Shown: positions 1-8,423, counted from the stretch's first letter. The stretch: DNA of 64,000 bases from Myxococcales bacterium UBA1238 (GCA_002309015.1 DBWM01000004.1:93342-157341); one strand, 5' to 3'. Numbers and translations are program-made. Notes: generated by a model from the letters alone, not told the origin.

Positions 1-195
1 CAAAAACAGCAGCCCTTCCAGGATCATCCACAGGTTAAAGGGCCGCCGCACCGGGCTTTGGGGATTGCCCAACGCGCTGATCGACATCGCCTTGTTGCTG
101 TATCCCGGATAGCCCAGCGAGAGGAGCCACGAAAACAGCAGATCGCCGCCCATCGCCACCAGCAGCGCAAACCATCCGAGCTTACAAGGGCTCAT
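1..195 (-). CDS. DUF998-like membrane protein, 3' end cut off by window
   Basis: Only the first 65 codons are inside the window. The reading frame starts with ATG at 195 on the minus strand and runs off the left edge. The protein begins with a short basic start and a hydrophobic segment (WFALLVAMGGDLLFSWLL), then SISALGNPQSPVRRPFN, then a second hydrophobic stretch. The S-A-L-G plus P-x-R-x-x-F-N pattern after a first membrane helix is what I recall for the DUF998 family of multi-pass membrane proteins of unknown function. It lies 4 bases downstream of the DJ-1/PfpI gene and may be co-transcribed with it. The family assignment rests on a short N-terminal fragment. Confidence 0.55.
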   Translation of the reverse strand, partial: MSPCKLGWFALLVAMGGDLLFSWLLSLGYPGYSNKAMSISALGNPQSPVRRPFNLWMILEGLLFL

Positions 196-199
196 CGTT

Positions 200-829
200 T
201 CAATATTGAGCGAGAGACTGAAGGAGCGCAAAGAAGGATTGGGTTTCGCCGGTGCTGAAATAAGCATACCAGGCATCGAGGGTTTCAGGCTTAAACACAT
301 CGAGCTTTTCGATGATCTGTTTCGCCCACAAGAGCCCGCCGGTCGCGCCCGCCGTGATCAGGTTTCCTGCCGCAACCGAAGGGGCATCGACGTAAAACGC
401 CTTTCCTTTGTAGGTCGGACAAAACATCTCGAGGAAGCCGGCACCGTTGCTCGTATGTGGCCGATCATCCAAAAGGCCCGCATGGGCAAGGGCGACGGTC
501 GAGCCGCAAAGGGCAGCGACGAGCCCGCCACAGGAAAGCAGTTCCGAAGCCTTCTGAACGATCGCACCGTGGATCGGATCGTCCCAGGTATTCGCCCCCG
601 GCAGCAGGAGGACCGACTTTTCGTCCAGCTTCAAATCCTCGATCGTGCAGTCCGGAAGAACCGCAACGCCGCCCATCGTCCGGATGGGATCTTTGGAAAG
701 GGCGACGGTTTTGACGGCGACATCAGGAGCATCCGGTTTGAAATAACGCTTCGAATGGAGCTCCGCGATCGCATAACTGGCCTCCCAATCGGCCATCGTA
801 TCGAGCACATAAAGGTAAACTGCAAACAT
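200..829 (-). CDS. DJ-1/PfpI (ThiJ) family class I amidotransferase-like protein
   Basis: A 209-residue cytoplasmic protein, the usual size for single-domain DJ-1/PfpI proteins. It starts MFAVYLYVLDTMADWE, typical of the subgroup annotated as putative glutamine amidotransferase or protease (YoaZ-like). The nucleophile elbow A-A-L-C108-G-S is followed by A-H-A-G-L-L-D-D-R, as expected for the family. The glutamate that supports the cysteine cannot be assigned by eye. Substrate and reaction are unknown; the family includes glyoxalases, deglycase-like proteins and stress proteins. ATG at 829 is preceded by GGAGCG. Its first 33 codons and upstream flank are duplicated at about 6373-6555. Confidence 0.8.
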   Translation of the reverse strand: MFAVYLYVLDTMADWEASYAIAELHSKRYFKPDAPDVAVKTVALSKDPIRTMGGVAVLPDCTIEDLKLDEKSVLLLPGANTWDDPIHGAIVQKASELLSCGGLVAALCGSTVALAHAGLLDDRPHTSNGAGFLEMFCPTYKGKAFYVDAPSVAAGNLITAGATGGLLWAKQIIEKLDVFKPETLDAWYAYFSTGETQSFFALLQSLAQY

Positions 830-924
830 GGTCGCGCTCCAACGCCAAAGTTCCGGAGCCTTTTTAGAGCAAAGACGCCGAAGAAGAAATCCATTTGAGG
901 CCTTTTTGAACTTTAAAAAGCCCC
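743..924. repeat. Segment duplicated at 6373-6555 (copy 1)
   Basis: This stretch covers the first codons of the DJ-1/PfpI gene, its ribosome-binding region and the 3' end of a short upstream reading frame. It recurs with scattered substitutions at 6373-6555 in the same orientation. Landmarks shared by both copies are CGCTTCGAATGGAGCTCCGC, TCGAGCACATA, GGAGCCTTTTTAGAGCAAAG and TTTTTGAACTTT. Confidence 0.85.
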
Positions 925-1164
925 GATCCCTCAGGTTGCTTGACGACGTACCCCCAGTCCTGACCGTCTTTTCCGTCGCCCAGCAAACCGTCCACTTCCG
1001 CCGAATGCGCGCATTCCATCTTCACATCGAAAGCGGCGCCGACGCCGATGCCCCTCACGCGGTCGCAAACTCGATCCTTCCCGGAAAAATTTCAACTTCG
1101 TATTTTTGGCTGCATCACCGCTAGAGGCGCTCTTCAAACGCGCCTTCGCCCTCGAGGATTTCGC
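867..1164 (-). pseudogene. Possible gene remnant between the A' pseudogene and the DJ-1 gene
   Basis: About 300 bases without a convincing intact gene. The most protein-like frame on the minus strand runs from about 1075 to the stop at 864-866. It reads like a C-terminal end (AAFDVKMECAHSAEVDGLL, then DGQDWGYVVKQPEG and FKVQKGLKWISSS) but has no good start or ribosome-binding site. It does not resemble the C-terminus of the intact A protein, so it may be the tail of another lost gene or of a diverged A-type gene. Its last codons are included in the duplication at 6373-6555. Confidence 0.25.
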
Positions 1165-1484
1165 TCACACGGGATCGGGTTCGTACTCCTGGCGAATTCG
1201 TTTTCCAGGCGGCCATTCAGGATAGCCGTCCCTCTCGGCCAGCAAGGCGCACGCGAAGTCGATCAGGCCCTTGAAGCCGTGCTCCGGGAAGCTTTCGATG
1301 TTGTCTTTTGCTGGATAAAGGCAGCATGAAGACGCCGCACCATGCCCTGAAAAACCGCTCGGCCGCCGCCGTATAGGGCACGCCCGCCCTTTGATAGATG
1401 CATGCTGCTCACAATCGTACGCAGAAGCGCGGTGTTGCAGATCGCAGCCGCGATCCGCGATCTCTTACTGCCTTGAAGCAGCAT
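1165..1484 (-). pseudogene. Frameshifted paralogue of the SUKH-like 'A' gene (A')
   Basis: The start MLLQGSKRSRIAAAI aligns with MELKGTVEERVEAAI of the intact A gene (5046-5843). After about 25 codons the similarity moves to another frame: IYQRAGVPYTAAAERFFRAW matches LYRKVGVPYTEAAEKVYREW. It then moves again to a frame reading DFACALLAERDGYPEWPPG that ends at the stop 1165-1167. At least two frameshifts therefore separate recognisable pieces. Its position directly downstream of, and overlapping, the B-type gene at 1465-2085 mirrors the intact B-A arrangement at 5046-6363. This is a decayed copy of a duplicated two-gene cassette. Confidence 0.7.
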
Positions 1485-2085
1485 CGCGCTTCCCCGGTTT
1501 GTTTAAGATGATCGAGAGGTGATCGCTTTTCACACACATCCCCCAGCGATCGATGCGGTGGTCGCGAAAGCGGACATCTTCGCGGATTTGAAACGCCGAG
1601 ACGAGCGAGGCGTCGGGAAGCGCGATCTGATGCGCTTTAAGGATCTGCTCGATCTCATCGATCGAATCGAGCGTCTCGCTCTCGCCTATTTTGTCGCTGT
1701 AATCTCTTCCATCGCACCAATTGCAAAGCTCGATCGGCAGATTGAGCACGCGAGTGAGCTCGTCCCCTTTTCTTCCATCGGTAATCCCTCTGTAGAGCGC
1801 GATCAGCTGTTCGTAATCCTCAAGGCTGACATATGCCTCCATCACAGGCTCTTCCTGAACCGCCTCGAAATCTTTGTATTTCAGGATCTCATCGGGCGTG
1901 ACGCAACAGAGATAATCCCAGCCGTCACACCAGAATTCCTCCGCCCATTTCCACATGTTCCGGGCGACGACCGTCCAGTCGCGATCGGGATACATCGAAA
2001 GCAGATAGCGCTCGATGCACATAAAGATGTAGCAGAGCCTGCCTGTCATCGTGACGCGGTCAAAACGGTGATCGCCCTCTTCCAT
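1465..2085 (-). CDS. 'B'-type hypothetical protein, Imm6-like (possible immunity protein), copy 1
   Basis: About 206 residues, soluble, no signal peptide. ATG at 2085 is chosen over an upstream GTG at 2094 because GAGGGTG sits 8-9 bases before it. The N-terminal part (CYIFMCIERYLLSMYPDRDW, then ARNMWKWAEE) has the helical, W-rich look of Imm6-type immunity proteins of polymorphic toxin systems. That resemblance is from memory and unproven. It is paralogous to the protein at 5821-6363, sharing RYLL-M-PDR-WT-VAR-MW and ALYRGI-DG-EL-R-LN-P. It lies 24 bases downstream of an ankyrin gene in the same orientation and overlaps the start of the A' pseudogene. Confidence 0.65.
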   Translation of the reverse strand: MEEGDHRFDRVTMTGRLCYIFMCIERYLLSMYPDRDWTVVARNMWKWAEEFWCDGWDYLCCVTPDEILKYKDFEAVQEEPVMEAYVSLEDYEQLIALYRGITDGRKGDELTRVLNLPIELCNWCDGRDYSDKIGESETLDSIDEIEQILKAHQIALPDASLVSAFQIREDVRFRDHRIDRWGMCVKSDHLSIILNKPGKRDAASRQ

Positions 2086-2109
2086 CAGAATCACCCTCAG
2101 CTGATGACC

Positions 2110-3318
2110 TTACTTTGCACCTGAAGCCTCAAGGAGAGCTTTCACTTCATCGGAATAGGCCAGATCGAGCGCAGTCTTACCCTCGGTGTTCTTTGCGTAG
2201 ACGTCAGCCCCCGCCTCGAGCAACAGCTTCACCGATTCCTCAGCTCCACCCGATGCAGCGTTCATGAGTGGGGTCCTGCCAGAGTCTGTCTTTGCATTGA
2301 CGTCCGCACCTGCCGCTATCAGCAGCTTCAACAAATCGGTGCCATGTGCGACATGCAAGGCGGTCCAACCGACATCGTCTTTTGCGTTGACGTCTGCCCC
2401 CGCTTCGATCAGCGCTTTCACCGCTTCCAATCCGTCCGGATGCTTTAAGAAGAGCATCAGGGCGGTCTTGCCAAAATGGCTCTCCTTTGCGTTGACATCT
2501 GCACCTGCCGCGATCAGCGCTTTCACGATTTCCACATGAGTTGCCAGCATGAGAGCGGTCACGCCCATATTCTCCTCGCTTTGCGCATTGACATCGGCTT
2601 TGGCGGCGATGAGGGCTTTCACCAACTCCACATGCCCGATCCTCGCAGCAATCTGCAGCGCGGTGTCGCCATGGTTGTTTTTCGCGTTAACATCGGCACC
2701 AGAAGCGATCAGTTCCTTTGAGAGCTCCGGTTTTCCGGCCCATACAGCGACCATCACTGCGGTGAGGCCTCTCGTGTAGTTCTTTGCGTTGACGTCTGCA
2801 CCAGCCGCGATCAGCGCTTTCACGATTTCCAGCTGAGCTTCTTTTGGGGCATCTGGGGCACCCTCTGACAGCAGGAAATCGATCCCGCTCACTTTTTTCT
2901 CACCCGTCACTTTTTTCGTACTCTTCACTTTTATCGAAGGGTGTTTGCCGGTGCTGAGGTCTTTCACCCACTTCGCATCTCCGATCGCCGCAGCAAAATG
3001 CAGTGCGGTGTTGCCAAACTTGTCCTTTGCGTTGACATCGGCGCCTGCAGCGATCATCGCCTTTAAGAGCTCCGGTTTTCCGGCCCATGCAGCGACCATC
3101 ACTGCGGTGAGGCCATCCTTGTTCTTTGCATTGACATCGATGCCGGATGCGATCATCGCTTTGACTTTATCGAGATTTCCAAGCTTGACCGCTTCAAGCA
3201 GATCATCGATCTGCTTTACTTTTTGATCCACCTGTGGTTTTGCCTGAGGTTTAGCGAGCGCAAAGTCTGCGTTCAACGCGATTGCGGCGAACAGGAGGGT
3301 TTTTAAAAAGAATTTCAT
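2110..3318 (-). CDS. Exported ankyrin-repeat protein
   Basis: A 402-residue protein with a Sec signal peptide (MKFFLKTLLFAAIALNADFALA, cleavage expected after ALA) followed by about ten ankyrin repeats. The recurring core is A-L-I-A-A-G-A-D-V-N-A-K with G-x-T-A-L/V between repeats. Ankyrin repeats are protein-binding solenoids, and the signal peptide places this one in the periplasm or beyond. One repeat is interrupted at about residues 125-160 by a lysine-rich insertion (KVKSTKKVTGEKKVSG). The start has GAAAGGA upstream. Two more ankyrin genes lie at 9041-11451. In bacteria such proteins often sit in toxin/immunity loci, which fits its neighbours, but its partner is unknown. Confidence 0.9.
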   Translation of the reverse strand: MKFFLKTLLFAAIALNADFALAKPQAKPQVDQKVKQIDDLLEAVKLGNLDKVKAMIASGIDVNAKNKDGLTAVMVAAWAGKPELLKAMIAAGADVNAKDKFGNTALHFAAAIGDAKWVKDLSTGKHPSIKVKSTKKVTGEKKVSGIDFLLSEGAPDAPKEAQLEIVKALIAAGADVNAKNYTRGLTAVMVAVWAGKPELSKELIASGADVNAKNNHGDTALQIAARIGHVELVKALIAAKADVNAQSEENMGVTALMLATHVEIVKALIAAGADVNAKESHFGKTALMLFLKHPDGLEAVKALIEAGADVNAKDDVGWTALHVAHGTDLLKLLIAAGADVNAKTDSGRTPLMNAASGGAEESVKLLLEAGADVYAKNTEGKTALDLAYSDEVKALLEASGAK

Positions 3319-3363
3319 CGTCAGTTTCCTTTCAGGGGTTGTCGTGTAATGCGCAAGCAGATC

Positions 3364-4920
3364 TCAGCAGCTGATCACCCACCGCTCGATCGTCCGCCGA
3401 TCTTTTTCAAAATTGACGCCAATCTTGATCACCTGCTTGTCACCGGCCTCATATTGAATGGCATAGCCCTTATCATCGATCTGTTTTAAGGCTTCCTCGG
3501 CTGTGCCATCGAGTTTGAACTCAAATAACAGGATTGCATCCTCGGTTTCAACCAGCGCATCGCATCGGCCTGCAGCGCTGCATTCCTCGGTGCGCACCGA
3601 AAACTCAGAGGCGATGCGGAAGACGAGATAGAAGATCGTCTTATAATGGGCTTCATCCTGGCGTTCTGCGTTGTAGGGAATCGAGCTAAAGAAGCTTCGC
3701 AACAGGTTTAAGCCCGCATCAATGTCATGATTTCTAAAGAATCTTAGCACCCGCTGGATAACAGAACTGTTCTCTGTTGCCGTCTTATGCGTGTAATAAG
3801 GTATCAGCCCTTTGAGGAAGCTCACGCGAACCTCTTCATTGGGAAATCCCAGGATGTAATCGTAGCCATCAAATCTTTTGATGGTCAGGTAACCGCTTTG
3901 ATAAAGCACAGGAATCGGCGTCTCCGCCTGTTCAAAGGGAACGTTGAAATCCATTTCGCCCGCGATAAAGCCTTCGAGCTCTTCGGGCTGAAGCGTAAAA
4001 TGGCTTAACTGCTCGGTTAAATGCGTGGGCGTCCCCGTCGAATACCAGTAGTTGTTCAGTTCTTTATCCTTAAGCGCATTTAACAGACTGAAGGGATTGT
4101 AAAGATCGGGCGATTTCTTCGTAAAATGATAGCCATCGTATTTCATCTTCAGTTGTTGAAGAGCTTCATCCTTCGTAATCCCGAGTGCTTCAGCCAGATT
4201 TTCGATCTCCTGCCCCATCTGTTCGGCGATCTCTTCCTTTGTAATGCCGCAGATCGCCGCATATTCGCTGTTCATCGTGATCGTCGATAAGTTGTTGAGC
4301 TCGCTGAAGATGCTCAACTGGCTGAACTTGCTGATGCCGGTGATGAAGACAAAACGGATTTTGCCATCCAGTTCCTTGAGAGGACTGTAAAAGTTTCGAA
4401 GCTGCTGGCGGGTCGCTTTGAACAAATCCGGATTGCTGATCGTGTCTAACAGCGGCGCATCGTATTCATCGATCAGGATGACGACGTTCTGACCCGTCTG
4501 TTCCCTTGCGTTTTCGATCAGGCTGGCGAGTCGCAGGCCATATTCTTCCTTCGCTGTTTGACGCTCGCCGTAGATCTTTTCATATCTCAAAAGCAGATCG
4601 TCCAGAAGGTTGCCAAGATTCCGATCGTTGATCACCCGCGAGCGGCTCAAATCGAAATGCAGCACCGGATATTGCACCCAATCTTTTTCGAGATCGGCGA
4701 TGGCGAGCCCTTCAAACAGATCCCTGCGGCCTTCAAAATAGGACTTCATGGTCGAGACGAGCAGCGACTTACCAAAACGGCGCGGGCGCGAGAGGAAATA
4801 ATAGTCCCCGGATGATACCAGGCGATGAATCAAAGCCGTTTTATCGACGTAAATCGCCTTCTGCTCACGAATCTTTTCGAAGGTTTGAATTCCAATGGGA
4901 AAATAGCGTTCCTGCATCAT
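3364..4920 (-). CDS. AAA-ATPase-like / PD-(D/E)XK nuclease-like protein (DUF1703 type), copy 1
   Basis: About 518 residues. The N-terminal half is the AAA-ATPase-like domain (PF09820 type): YFPIGIQTFEKIREQKAIYV, then a Walker A-like R-P-R-R-F-G-K-S-L, then Walker B V-I-L-I-D-E-Y-D-A-P-L. The C-terminal part is a PD-(D/E)XK nuclease-like fold (PF08011 type) with G-R-C-D and L-L-F-E-F-K. The family is abundant and often multicopy in anaerobes and host-associated bacteria. Its role is not established, though mobile-element or defence roles have been suggested. ATG at 4920 follows AGGAG; a TTG at 4923 is an alternative. A sigma-70-like promoter lies just upstream. Confidence 0.88.
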   Translation of the reverse strand: MMQERYFPIGIQTFEKIREQKAIYVDKTALIHRLVSSGDYYFLSRPRRFGKSLLVSTMKSYFEGRRDLFEGLAIADLEKDWVQYPVLHFDLSRSRVINDRNLGNLLDDLLLRYEKIYGERQTAKEEYGLRLASLIENAREQTGQNVVILIDEYDAPLLDTISNPDLFKATRQQLRNFYSPLKELDGKIRFVFITGISKFSQLSIFSELNNLSTITMNSEYAAICGITKEEIAEQMGQEIENLAEALGITKDEALQQLKMKYDGYHFTKKSPDLYNPFSLLNALKDKELNNYWYSTGTPTHLTEQLSHFTLQPEELEGFIAGEMDFNVPFEQAETPIPVLYQSGYLTIKRFDGYDYILGFPNEEVRVSFLKGLIPYYTHKTATENSSVIQRVLRFFRNHDIDAGLNLLRSFFSSIPYNAERQDEAHYKTIFYLVFRIASEFSVRTEECSAAGRCDALVETEDAILLFEFKLDGTAEEALKQIDDKGYAIQYEAGDKQVIKIGVNFEKDRRTIERWVISC

Positions 4921-4972
4921 CAAATCTCCTTGCCGCGCCCATTAAGCACAACGCTCACACCATCCGTAAAAC

Positions 4973-5001
4973 GCTATAATACGCAATGTTTGGATCGTCA
5001 A
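4973..5001 (-). promoter_or_regulatory. Sigma-70-like promoter for the 3364-4920 gene
   Basis: On the minus strand a -35 box TTGACG (4996-5001) is followed after 17 bases by TATAGC (4973-4978). It lies about 55 bases upstream of the ATG. The -35 matches consensus in five of six positions. Confidence 0.5.
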
Positions 5002-5045
5002 GCGCATCTGTTTTTTGAGCATTCTTTCCTCATCTCTCAGCTTCC

Positions 5046-5843
5046 TCACGCCATCACATGCCAGATGCAGTGGGGGTTGCCGGGCATCTCGGGCATCGGG
5101 CGCTGAAAGAATTGCAGCAGCATTTGGGTGAGCGTTTCATCCGAGAGTGCCTCGTCGTTTTCAATATGGACCGGAATGCCGGCGGAATTCATCAGGCGGC
5201 AGGATTTGAATCCGCCATGGGATCTGATGTAGGCGATCTCTTCTTTCACCTGCGCCTCCAGCGTGCCGCTCACCTCTTTCTCTTCGAGGATGCGCTCGAT
5301 GCGCCAGGGATCTGCGGCGCCAAGCTCCATATCGAGAAGCTTTGTGAAGTCGTCGAAATGCCAGCCATCCTCATCGTCATAGTCCGGATGGTAGCACATA
5401 AGCTTTCCATCGGGCTGAACGTAGATCCCCCCCTGATAGTAATAGCCGCCCTCAGCGATGGGAACAGTGCCTGGTGCGCATTTCTCCTTCACGATTTCTT
5501 CGTAGACATAGCTGTGTGCCCGCTGGAGGGTCCGATAAATGGGATCCGTCTGCTCATTGACGATCTTTTCAGCATCGACCGAATACCATCGCATAAAGTC
5601 TTTCGGATCCTTGAAGAAATCGATGAAGAAATCGACGCAATGGATGCTGTCTTCGTGATAGACGACGATGTCCTCAAAGACACCGTCCCATTCGCGATAA
5701 ACTTTCTCTGCGGCCTCTGTATAGGGCACGCCGACCTTTCGATAGAGATCCGAAATCTTTTCGTGGTCATAAGGTTTGCGGCTCGCCCTTGCAAAGGCGA
5801 TCGCAGCTTCAACCCGCTCTTCAACTGTCCCTTTGAGTTCCAT
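5046..5843 (-). CDS. 'A'-type hypothetical protein, SUKH-like (possible immunity protein)
   Basis: About 265 residues, acidic, no signal peptide. ATG at 5843 is preferred to 5849 because GAGG lies 7 bases before it. The motif GVPYTEAAEKVYREWDGVFE resembles the start of SUKH-3 immunity domains (a proline, then a helix, then a W/F-G-G/D turn). Later PDGKLMCYHPDYDDEDG and HFDDFTKLLD also resemble the SUKH pattern. I rate this as plausible, not proven. The start lies inside the 3' end of the upstream B gene (23-base overlap), so the two are probably translationally coupled. A frameshifted paralogue lies at 1165-1484, again directly after a B-type gene. Confidence 0.65.
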   Translation of the reverse strand: MELKGTVEERVEAAIAFARASRKPYDHEKISDLYRKVGVPYTEAAEKVYREWDGVFEDIVVYHEDSIHCVDFFIDFFKDPKDFMRWYSVDAEKIVNEQTDPIYRTLQRAHSYVYEEIVKEKCAPGTVPIAEGGYYYQGGIYVQPDGKLMCYHPDYDDEDGWHFDDFTKLLDMELGAADPWRIERILEEKEVSGTLEAQVKEEIAYIRSHGGFKSCRLMNSAGIPVHIENDEALSDETLTQMLLQFFQRPMPEMPGNPHCIWHVMA

Positions 5844-6363
5844 GTTCATTCCTCTTCTTTAAAATGATCGATAAATGAGCCGCATCGATGCCCATGCCCC
5901 ACATGCCGGTCCTGTCGCAAATGCCAAGCGCTTCACAACGGGCAGGGCCGAGCGGATCCTTTTTAATGAACGCCGAGATCTGCGAGACGTCGGGCCGTTC
6001 GATGTGATGGCCTTTCAAAATTTCTTCGATTGCGGCGATCGCTTCCATCGTCTGCGCCTCGCCCACAGCGTCACGGTAATCTTCCGCATCGCAGATGTAG
6101 CCCAAACGAAACGGGATGTTGAGCGTTCGGACGAGCTCATCCGCCTCGCTGCCATCGCTGATCCCCCTGTAGAGGGCCGCAAGCTGTTCAAATGTTTTTC
6201 GGCCGATCCCGCGGTGATTGCTCCTGAACGCGTTATAATCCGCAGAGTTCAGGATGACATCGGGCGTGATGTCGCCGTAATCCCACCAGCCGTCCTGCCA
6301 GCAGCGTTTCGTCCAGATCCACATCCGCCGGGCGACGATCGTCCAGCGCCGATCGGGATGCAT
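5821..6363 (-). CDS. 'B'-type hypothetical protein, Imm6-like, N-terminally truncated, copy 2
   Basis: A 180-residue paralogue of the protein at 1465-2085. Shared blocks are M-x-PDR-WT-VAR-MW-W, LAALYRGISDG, ELVRTLNIP and HLSIIL. It lacks the roughly 30 N-terminal residues of its paralogue. Upstream, in the same frame, are the first codons of a DJ-1/PfpI gene interrupted by a TGA codon, so the usable start is probably the internal ATG at 6363 (MHPDRRWT). No strong ribosome-binding site is visible for that ATG. The protein may be poorly expressed or on its way to becoming a pseudogene. It is coupled to the A gene downstream. Confidence 0.6.
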   Translation of the reverse strand: MHPDRRWTIVARRMWIWTKRCWQDGWWDYGDITPDVILNSADYNAFRSNHRGIGRKTFEQLAALYRGISDGSEADELVRTLNIPFRLGYICDAEDYRDAVGEAQTMEAIAAIEEILKGHHIERPDVSQISAFIKKDPLGPARCEALGICDRTGMWGMGIDAAHLSIILKKRNEHGTQRDS

Positions 6364-6459
6364 CGCGAGCAGATAGCGCTTCGAATGGAGCTCCGCGATC
6401 GCATAACCGGCTTCTCAATCGGCCATCGTGTCGAGCACATAGAGATAAATGGTAAGCAT
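6364..6459 (-). pseudogene. 5' fragment of a DJ-1/PfpI gene fused in frame to the B gene, with internal TGA
   Basis: ATG at 6459 begins MLTIYLYVLDTMAD, then TGA, then EAGYAIAELHSKRYLLAM, which continues in frame into the B protein at 6363. The intact DJ-1 gene has MFAVYLYVLDTMADW, then EASYAIAELHSKRYF. The tryptophan codon TGG has become TGA, and the junction falls at K-R-Y, a triplet also found in B-type proteins (ERYLLSM). This is a recombination scar. Confidence 0.8.
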
Positions 6460-6555
6460 GGTCAATCCCCCATGCCAATGTTTGGGAGCCTTTTTAGAGC
6501 AAAGGCGCCCCCAAAGGAACCCTTTTTGAGGTCTTTTTGAACTTTGAAAGGCCCC
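6373..6555. repeat. Segment duplicated from 743-924 (copy 2)
   Basis: Same orientation as copy 1 and diverged at scattered positions. It carries the 5' end of the DJ-1-type gene, its upstream region and the end of the frame reading FKVQK. Beyond 6555 the sequence to 6599 holds nothing recognisable. Confidence 0.85.
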
Positions 6556-6599
6556 TCCTATCGCTTCACGATGCCCAATGCCCACCCAAAGGCTCGCCC

Positions 6600-8390
6600 T
6601 CAATGCCCGCCGACTTCGCGCAGGGCGCACCATTTGCGGCAAAAGCAGACCGCGTAGGCCTTCACCTCGCAGGCGATCGGTTCATTGCGGAGGACTGCGC
6701 GAATATATTTGCGATCGAGGATCTGCTTTTCGGCTTCTTCGAGCCTGAGATCGATGAGCGCATCCATCAGATCCTCTTCATCGAGATCCGGTTTGGACTG
6801 TCTGGCCTGCGAAAGCGCCTTTGGGGTCACGCATTTGACTTCGAGGATGATGCCCGTGTCCTCTGCGAGGGCGACGATATCGGGTCGGCCTTCGCCATAT
6901 TCATCGTTGGAGCGGACGAGCGCGCAGTTTCCGAGCAGACCGACGAGCATTCCATGATAGAAGGCTTCGTTGTAATCGAAGTAGCTCGTGCTGTCGCTTA
7001 AGACCAGGCGGAGTTCCCGCTCAGCCTTTGCGATCTCTCCGGACTTTAACGCATGAAAGAGCGCTTCCCCATTGCCTGCGCGCAGCCTGATATCCTTCCA
7101 CCAATGCTTAAGAGAAGCGCGCATCACCGATTTCACTTCGGTATTGGGAACCGCAACTTCCGCCTCCCAGAGATCTTCCTCGGTCTTCAGGATCCTGATT
7201 GCATTGAGGTAACCCGTATAGAGGAGGAAGCTCCAGATGGTCTCCGGCGTTCTCTTCAGATCGCGATAAGAGAGACTCTTATAGATCGATACCCGGACGG
7301 TCTCGCCGTTCAGCATCCTCGAAAGCATCTCGCGGTGCTGAGGATTCCTTTCAATCGCATCGTCTACGATGTCGTTTCCGCTCGTCATCACCCAGTAGGG
7401 CTGAATCGCGTAGTCTCCATCGCCGTTGACGAGGCCGCGGATCGCATTGAGCAAACTCCAGGGGTTGAAGACCTTGCGGCCGCCAAAGAGATAGCCGTCA
7501 TACCAGCGCTCGATTTCGGGGTATTGGTCGCCGATGCCGTAGTAATCGAGCATCCGTTTGACCTCAGCCTCGGTAAAGCCCCAGAATTCATCGGGAATTT
7601 TGTCGAGCACTGTGATGACACCGGGATTGTTCATGCCCGTAAAGACCGATTCCCGGGCAACGCGCATGCATCCTGCGATGATGCCGTAAGCGAGATTGCT
7701 GTTGGACTTGAAGCCTGCGGAGATGAACTGGCCAATAAGGACGACAGTCTTGTCAAAGAGCCCATCTTCGGGATGTTTGAGGTCATGGATCGCCGCTTTT
7801 TGAAGCGGGACGTCATATTCATCGAGCAGGATGACGGTTTTTCGGCCGGTCGCCCTTTGCAGCCATTCTGTCATGATTTCCAGAGATTGCCGCAGGCTGT
7901 CTTCGGTCGCCTTCCGATCGAGATAGTTTTGAAACAGTTCAAGATCGGTCTCACTCAAAAGGCCGCTTTCTTTGAGCGTTCGTTCATGAGCGGAACAGGC
8001 ACGCCTCACTGCACCGCGCAACTGAGCGACCACATCCTCAAAGGTCTCTCCCCAGACATCCTTAAAGGAAAGAGAGAGGACCGGATATTGTCCCATTTCT
8101 TTGAGGACCAGATCTCCGGCCTCCATCACTTTCAGGCCTTCAAAATAATGTCTGTTGTCGACCGGCTTTCCTTCCTTGTCGAGTCTGTATTCAAAGAAGG
8201 TCTCGAGGGTCCGAAGCATCAGGGTTTTGCCAAACCTTCGCGGCCGAGTGAAGATACAGATCCTTCGCTGCTGCCCGATCAGGTAAGGGATGAAGCTGGT
8301 CTTGTCTGTATAATAGATCCCGTTGTCGATGAGACCCGTAAAACTCTCCGGGATTTCACCGAACGGTATTAATTTTTTGTCCTGACGCAT
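6600..8390 (-). CDS. AAA-ATPase-like / PD-(D/E)XK nuclease-like protein (DUF1703 type), copy 2
   Basis: A 596-residue relative of the protein at 3364-4920. It starts with MRQDKKLIPFGEIPESFTGL and I-Y-Y-T-D-K-T. The Walker A-like motif is T-R-P-R-R-F-G-K-T-L and the Walker B is V-I-L-L-D-E-Y-D-V-P-L. The C-terminal nuclease-like motifs are E-G-R-P-D-I and I-I-L-E-V-K. The two proteins are clearly diverged, so this is not a recent duplication. ATG is preceded by GGAGGA at a 7-base spacing. It lies 33 bases downstream of the HEAT-like gene and may be the last gene of that operon. Confidence 0.88.
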   Translation of the reverse strand: MRQDKKLIPFGEIPESFTGLIDNGIYYTDKTSFIPYLIGQQRRICIFTRPRRFGKTLMLRTLETFFEYRLDKEGKPVDNRHYFEGLKVMEAGDLVLKEMGQYPVLSLSFKDVWGETFEDVVAQLRGAVRRACSAHERTLKESGLLSETDLELFQNYLDRKATEDSLRQSLEIMTEWLQRATGRKTVILLDEYDVPLQKAAIHDLKHPEDGLFDKTVVLIGQFISAGFKSNSNLAYGIIAGCMRVARESVFTGMNNPGVITVLDKIPDEFWGFTEAEVKRMLDYYGIGDQYPEIERWYDGYLFGGRKVFNPWSLLNAIRGLVNGDGDYAIQPYWVMTSGNDIVDDAIERNPQHREMLSRMLNGETVRVSIYKSLSYRDLKRTPETIWSFLLYTGYLNAIRILKTEEDLWEAEVAVPNTEVKSVMRASLKHWWKDIRLRAGNGEALFHALKSGEIAKAERELRLVLSDSTSYFDYNEAFYHGMLVGLLGNCALVRSNDEYGEGRPDIVALAEDTGIILEVKCVTPKALSQARQSKPDLDEEDLMDALIDLRLEEAEKQILDRKYIRAVLRNEPIACEVKAYAVCFCRKWCALREVGGH

Positions 8391-8423
8391 CGAAATCCTC
8401 CATGCCGCTCTTCCCCCGCGCCT

